A stretch of 64,000 nt of DNA from the NCBI RefSeq assembly GCF_003268855.1, contig NZ_QLSZ01000001.1, positions 445,369 to 509,368 on the forward strand. Reading direction: 5' to 3'. The DNA comes from Flavobacterium aciduliphilum. GTDB taxonomy: Bacteria; Bacteroidota; Bacteroidia; Flavobacteriales; Flavobacteriaceae. Both the position numbers and the translations under genes were made by a program. The notes beneath the pieces were generated by a model. The model saw nothing but the letters and a program-made list of their open reading frames with translations. It was not told the origin of the DNA and ran no database searches. Position 1 is the stretch's first letter. Every line of letters begins with the position of its first letter. This document shows positions 60,639 to 64,000 of this stretch, in pieces.

Positions 60639-60783
60639 GGGTTTCAAAAAAGCAAGTTTTTCAGAAAAAATACTACCCGATACGTGATTGAAAACGGTAG
60701 CGTCTAATCAGAAGTAAAATATCTTTCGAAACTGTTTGGGTGGAGATTTTTTCTGAAACCCGAAGGGCTTGAACTTGCTTTTT
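60639..60783 (+). ncRNA. Candidate structured RNA
   Basis: aaaaagcaagtt (60647-60658) pairs perfectly with aacttgcttttt (60772-60783). Inside, tcagaaaaaat (60661-60671) pairs with attttttctga (60746-60756) and ctaccc (60673-60678) with gggtgg (60738-60743). An apical loop of about 59 bases remains. An alternative pairing gggtttca (60639-60646) / tgaaaccc (60754-60761) competes, as in a switch. A T-rich stretch follows at 60811-60826. No promoter is certain. Confidence 0.45.
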
Positions 60784-61352
60784 AGAATGCCTGGAACTTA
60801 TCTTTGCTCTCTTTTTTTTTATTTTTTGTTTTGAATATCCAATCAGAATGTACTTGTTTAATAAGATTTTATCTAAAGTAATGGGAGTTGATTTGAAAGA
60901 TAGACGTCTTCGGAAAGGGTATCAAATTCTTTGGATGGATGAATAAACCAAATCATAAAATATACAAGCTATTTATCCAGCCAAAGAATTTGATACTCTT
61001 TCATGGATTTGATTTTTGAGGATGCCTAAGCGTATTTATGAACTGATAATTATGAATTATGAATGTGCTTGTTTTAAAAAATGGGAAGCATCTTCAAAAA
61101 ACAATGCATTATACTACCGAGTGCGATTTGGCAGTAGCGCAAAGGGTATCATTTTTTATTTGCTTATTGGGATGTTTCTGATTGCTTTTGTGGAAAAGCT
61201 GATGCCTGAAATTCAGTTGACAGTCGCAGTGTTCAGTATGCTGCGGATTATCTTAAAAAACGGTATGGCATCAGCTTTTTCGCTGGAGCAATAACTGTGG
61301 GGTTTCTGGCAAATAAAAAATGATGCTCTTACTGGGAATTTTGGTTTTGTGG

Positions 61353-61410
61353 GTAATAAAATGGCTTTTACCATCGGCAAATTAACTGAGATTAAAAGCC
61401 ATTTTATTAC
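61353..61410. repeat. Perfect 18-bp inverted repeat
   Basis: gtaataaaatggctttta (61353-61370) and its exact reverse complement (61393-61410) enclose a 22-base loop. No adjacent T run, so it is not a simple terminator. Confidence 0.75.
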
Positions 61411-61628
61411 TTACAAAAGCAATTAAAACACTTCCTATTTAACCACAATGCTGATAAAAACAGTTAACGTGTACGTTCTTAAAAGCAATTATAACCGTAT
61501 ACTTTCCGATGAAATGGTGAACGTTGTTAAAGACAGTGGCGAAGGACGGTTTTTTTCTATGCAGGCTGGTGCGAGGAAGCATAGAAAAAAGTTGTCCTGG
61601 AGCCACTGGCAAGCGCGTTGGGTGAGCG

Positions 61629-61723
61629 GCTTTTTTACATAATGTTATTATAGTGCATCTGTGATTTTGATTAGTAGCAGGATAGTTCTTTATGCACTAT
61701 AATGCCACATTATGTAAAGAAGC
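61629..61723. repeat. Long imperfect inverted repeat
   Basis: Left arm gcttttttacataatgt...tatagtgcat (61629-61658) and right arm atgcactataa...acattatgtaaagaagc (61692-61723) pair over about 30 bases with one mismatch and a 2-base bulge around a 33-base loop. It could be an element end, an oriT-like site or a recombination site. Confidence 0.7.
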
Positions 61724-61931
61724 TTTGGAAAAAAAAAATACTGGCATGAGTCGCTTTGCGAACGCGTTTTTGTTCCAAAAACCATGACAGTAATTTTTTT
61801 TTGAGCGTTGGGAAGGAGTGGCAACAGAAAACCTAAAACGTCAATTTAGTACAGAACTAAAAATTTTATTTTGCTATTGATAAAATAATTATAAAGTATA
61901 AGAATTTCATAAAAAATACACATGCAATTAT

Positions 61932-63926
61932 TTAGAGAATTATTGATAAGTTCACAAAAAAGTTTCTTCCCATTCTAGGAAAATTATTCCAATCAGAATA
62001 GGTTGAATAATAAGTATCGAATATATTTTCAATTCCAAATTTCGTAATTAATTTACTTTTATTGAAGTTGAATTTATATCCGAAATTGGCATTAATTATT
62101 GCGTAATCGGGCGTTTTATCTTCGCCATAAACGGCACTAAAATTGGTTTGTTTTGCATTTCCTTGAAGTACAACTTCTGATGAGAATTTATCTTTTGCAA
62201 ACGCCAATGATGTTGAATAATTCAATGGACTTATGAAAGGCAAATTCACATTATCAAAATCTTTTCCTCTACTATAAACCAACTGCGAATTCCATTTAAA
62301 CTGTTTAGAAAATTTGAATTCAGAAGTTAAACTTACATTGAAAATAGTTGCATAATCAAGTGCTGTATAAATTTTTACACCAGTTGCACCAATTGTCATT
62401 GGAACCAAACTTGCATCAGGTTTTCCAACAATATAATTGGAAATATGAAAATATGAGGATGCCATTTTGATGTTTATTTTTTCCTTTTTCAAACCTACAA
62501 AAGCATTTCCTTCTAACGATTTTTCATTTTTTAAATTTGGATTTCCGATGTTCTCATAATTTTCAAAACTATTGAACAAATAAAACCCATAAGCTTCTGT
62601 TACAGAAGGCGCTCTTTCGCCAAAAGCTGCACCAAATCCATATTCTAAACCATTTTCTGAATAATTATAATTTCCCGAAAAACTTTTTAGAAATCGGTCT
62701 TTTTTCGCTTTCATTTCTGGATAAAATATTTGCAAACTATTCAATCCAAATTGGCTTTCAACTTTATTGGAATGGCTTCCAACAGATGCAGAAAATTTCA
62801 AACTAGAATGACAATTCAAAGCATAATTATCTTCTAAAAACAAACCATTGTAAAAAGTACTAATATCGGGCCAAGTCAACATAAACATGAGATTTTCATT
62901 TGGATTAGCTGGATACATGGTCATTTCTGCCAAAGATTTGTTATAAAACGAATTCAAATTCAATAATAAATTATGACTTTCATGTTTGGCATTAATTTTA
63001 GAATAATAACCATAGGTTTTACTCCAACCTGGCATATCCATGTGAATTGGTACAAAAGGGCGTCTGGTGTCATCCATTCGGTGCATTATTGTATTGAAAT
63101 AGAATTTAGTTTCCCAATTGGTTACAATAGAATTTAATGGTGCGTATTCATATTTTAAAGAATTAATAATAGCTTCGGCAATAGAAACATCCATAGGCAA
63201 AGCAGGATAACCAACATTGGTAGATTTATCATAAATTAGTGAACCTTCTATCAATTTGTTTTTGCTTAATTTAAAACCTGAAGTTGCTGAAAAATTCATT
63301 TTTCTGAATTGCGAAAACAGTACTTCTTGATTGTTTCCTGCTTTGTAATTTTCTGCATCACGCAACATAAAATCAGTATCTACATAAAACAACTTATTTG
63401 CATAATTTATAGCTGTACCAATGATTTTTTGTTGGTTATTGCTTTCAAAACCTGAATTCAAATTGAAATCCCATTTTTTATTTCCGAAGCTATTTTGGTT
63501 TCTTTTTAAATCAATCGAACCGCCAATTGTACTTCCAAAACAAGCGCCTTCTTGACCTGAACAAATCGTAGCTTCTGATAAATTAGAAACTTCAACATAA
63601 GAAGTTATCGGATCCATTTTATCGGTACATGCACCAAAAATTCGCATTCCGTCAATAGTTATCAAAGTTCTTTCAGTTGGCATAGAATTGATAATTGGTT
63701 CCCATGCATAAGCGCCACGTTTAATCATGTCAACTTTTGCAGATTTTTGCAAATAATCATCAATTGAAGTCAATGTTTTGGATTGTTTATCAGTAATTTG
63801 AGCTTTCTTTCCAATAATAATAACCTCTTCCATTTGAAGTGGTTTCAAGGTGTCTTTACTTGTCTCTTGAGCGAAAACATTAGAAAAAAGAGGAACTAAA
63901 AAAACTGTAAATAGTATTTTTTTCAT
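61932..63926 (-). CDS. TonB-dependent receptor, possibly metal/copper related
   Basis: A 664-residue outer-membrane transporter. Signal peptide (MKKILFTVFLVPLFSNVFAQ), no carboxypeptidase-like domain, a plug (about 30-150) and a barrel ending NFFVNLSIIL. In the plug, RIFGACTDKMDPITSYVE resembles the GAC(T)xKMDP-type motif of copper-type receptors (OprC/NosA-like). Cys in this motif and CSGQEGACFG nearby make metal uptake plausible, but the substrate is not proven. It lies right of the hairpin region and probably is cargo of the putative element. Confidence 0.9.
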   Translation of the reverse strand: MKKILFTVFLVPLFSNVFAQETSKDTLKPLQMEEVIIIGKKAQITDKQSKTLTSIDDYLQKSAKVDMIKRGAYAWEPIINSMPTERTLITIDGMRIFGACTDKMDPITSYVEVSNLSEATICSGQEGACFGSTIGGSIDLKRNQNSFGNKKWDFNLNSGFESNNQQKIIGTAINYANKLFYVDTDFMLRDAENYKAGNNQEVLFSQFRKMNFSATSGFKLSKNKLIEGSLIYDKSTNVGYPALPMDVSIAEAIINSLKYEYAPLNSIVTNWETKFYFNTIMHRMDDTRRPFVPIHMDMPGWSKTYGYYSKINAKHESHNLLLNLNSFYNKSLAEMTMYPANPNENLMFMLTWPDISTFYNGLFLEDNYALNCHSSLKFSASVGSHSNKVESQFGLNSLQIFYPEMKAKKDRFLKSFSGNYNYSENGLEYGFGAAFGERAPSVTEAYGFYLFNSFENYENIGNPNLKNEKSLEGNAFVGLKKEKINIKMASSYFHISNYIVGKPDASLVPMTIGATGVKIYTALDYATIFNVSLTSEFKFSKQFKWNSQLVYSRGKDFDNVNLPFISPLNYSTSLAFAKDKFSSEVVLQGNAKQTNFSAVYGEDKTPDYAIINANFGYKFNFNKSKLITKFGIENIFDTYYSTYSDWNNFPRMGRNFFVNLSIIL

Positions 63927-63940
63927 TTGAGTTTAAATTT

Positions 63941-63980
63941 AAAAAGGCCAAAAACCAAATTGAATTTGACCTTTTTATAT
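63941..63980. terminator. Hairpin right of the TonB receptor
   Basis: aaaaaggcca (63941-63950) pairs with tgacctttttat (from 63967) with one mismatch. On the minus strand a T run follows, so it probably ends a leftward gene beyond the window. Confidence 0.5.
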
Positions 63981-64000
63981 TATTTAAATTAGAATTCAAA

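Larger units (their letters stand above)
60499..61931. other. Hairpin-rich region without convincing genes
   Basis: About 1.4 kb. It contains a complex hairpin (60639-60783), a perfect 18-bp inverted repeat (61353-61410) and a long imperfect one (61629-61723). Short frames at 61016-61294 and 61448-61642 show no homology-like features and are not called. The sequence looks like regulatory or element-end DNA and not decayed genes. Confidence 0.6.

Noticed and set aside
61016..61294. 92-codon frame in the hairpin-rich region
   Set aside because: No recognisable domain and mixed composition. It lies in DNA dominated by inverted repeats, so a gene call is not supported.
61448..61642. 64-codon frame in the hairpin-rich region
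   Set aside because: It ends inside the long inverted repeat and has no features of a gene.

Overview
The window looks like a chromosome segment from a member of the Flavobacteriaceae, most likely Flavobacterium or a close relative. It is AT-rich. The genes carry lineage-typical families (DUF4290, DUF493, DUF4199, DUF5686, DUF2279 and a 950-residue CarB without the C-terminal regulatory domain). Many start codons lack a Shine-Dalgarno sequence. Upstream regions carry the Bacteroidetes promoter pattern TTG-N17-20-TAnnTTTG. A 6S-like RNA sits between zapA and rny. No rRNA, complete tRNA or CRISPR array was found.

Layout. 1-32.3 kb is core genome: carB, rpmH, a lytic transglycosylase, mtaB, a GlmU-like protein, rpmE2, a glycosyltransferase/phosphomutase/ABC exporter run, a TonB receptor with a lipoprotein and an M23 peptidase, zapA / 6S RNA / rny, xerD, three small envelope proteins, aroQ, a DUF5686 outer-membrane protein, a TauE permease, and murA-DUF4290-DUF493. 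MurA has Asp where the usual catalytic Cys sits, which predicts fosfomycin insensitivity. 36.4-52.7 kb is core again: htrA, dapF-GNAT-mltG-DUF2279, a lysozyme-like protein, an RsmI-like methylase, a low-molecular-weight phosphatase, dnaA, ribD, prmC, an ABC permease, a class A-like serine hydrolase and hisS.

Two accessory zones interrupt this. Zone A (32.3-36.4 kb) is very AT-rich. It holds a VWA-domain protein divergent from an ECF sigma factor followed by three unrecognised genes, and it is flanked by related short repeats. Its right edge carries an inverted REP-like pair and a 21-bp tandem repeat. Zone B starts at 52.8 kb with the 3' half of a CAU-anticodon tRNA, which looks like one end of an integrated element. 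The orientation predicts the intact tRNA to the right of this window. Next come a triple 12-bp repeat, a Fic protein with a repeated 14-bp motif across its promoter, and a leftward run of small unrecognised genes. A compact rightward cassette (57.5-60.5 kb) follows, and then about 1.4 kb of apparently non-coding DNA rich in long inverted repeats. The zone ends with a TonB-dependent receptor.

The best candidate for an undescribed system is the 57.5-60.8 kb cassette. It comprises a small divergent putative DNA-binding protein, a palindrome-bearing promoter region, a 252-residue two-domain protein, a DUF5675 protein, an IGG-repeat protein that may need a -1 frameshift, two overlapping holin-sized membrane proteins, a DUF6943 protein and a strongly foldable non-coding segment. 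It looks like a lysis or particle module without capsid, tail or terminase genes. All functional statements for it are inference.
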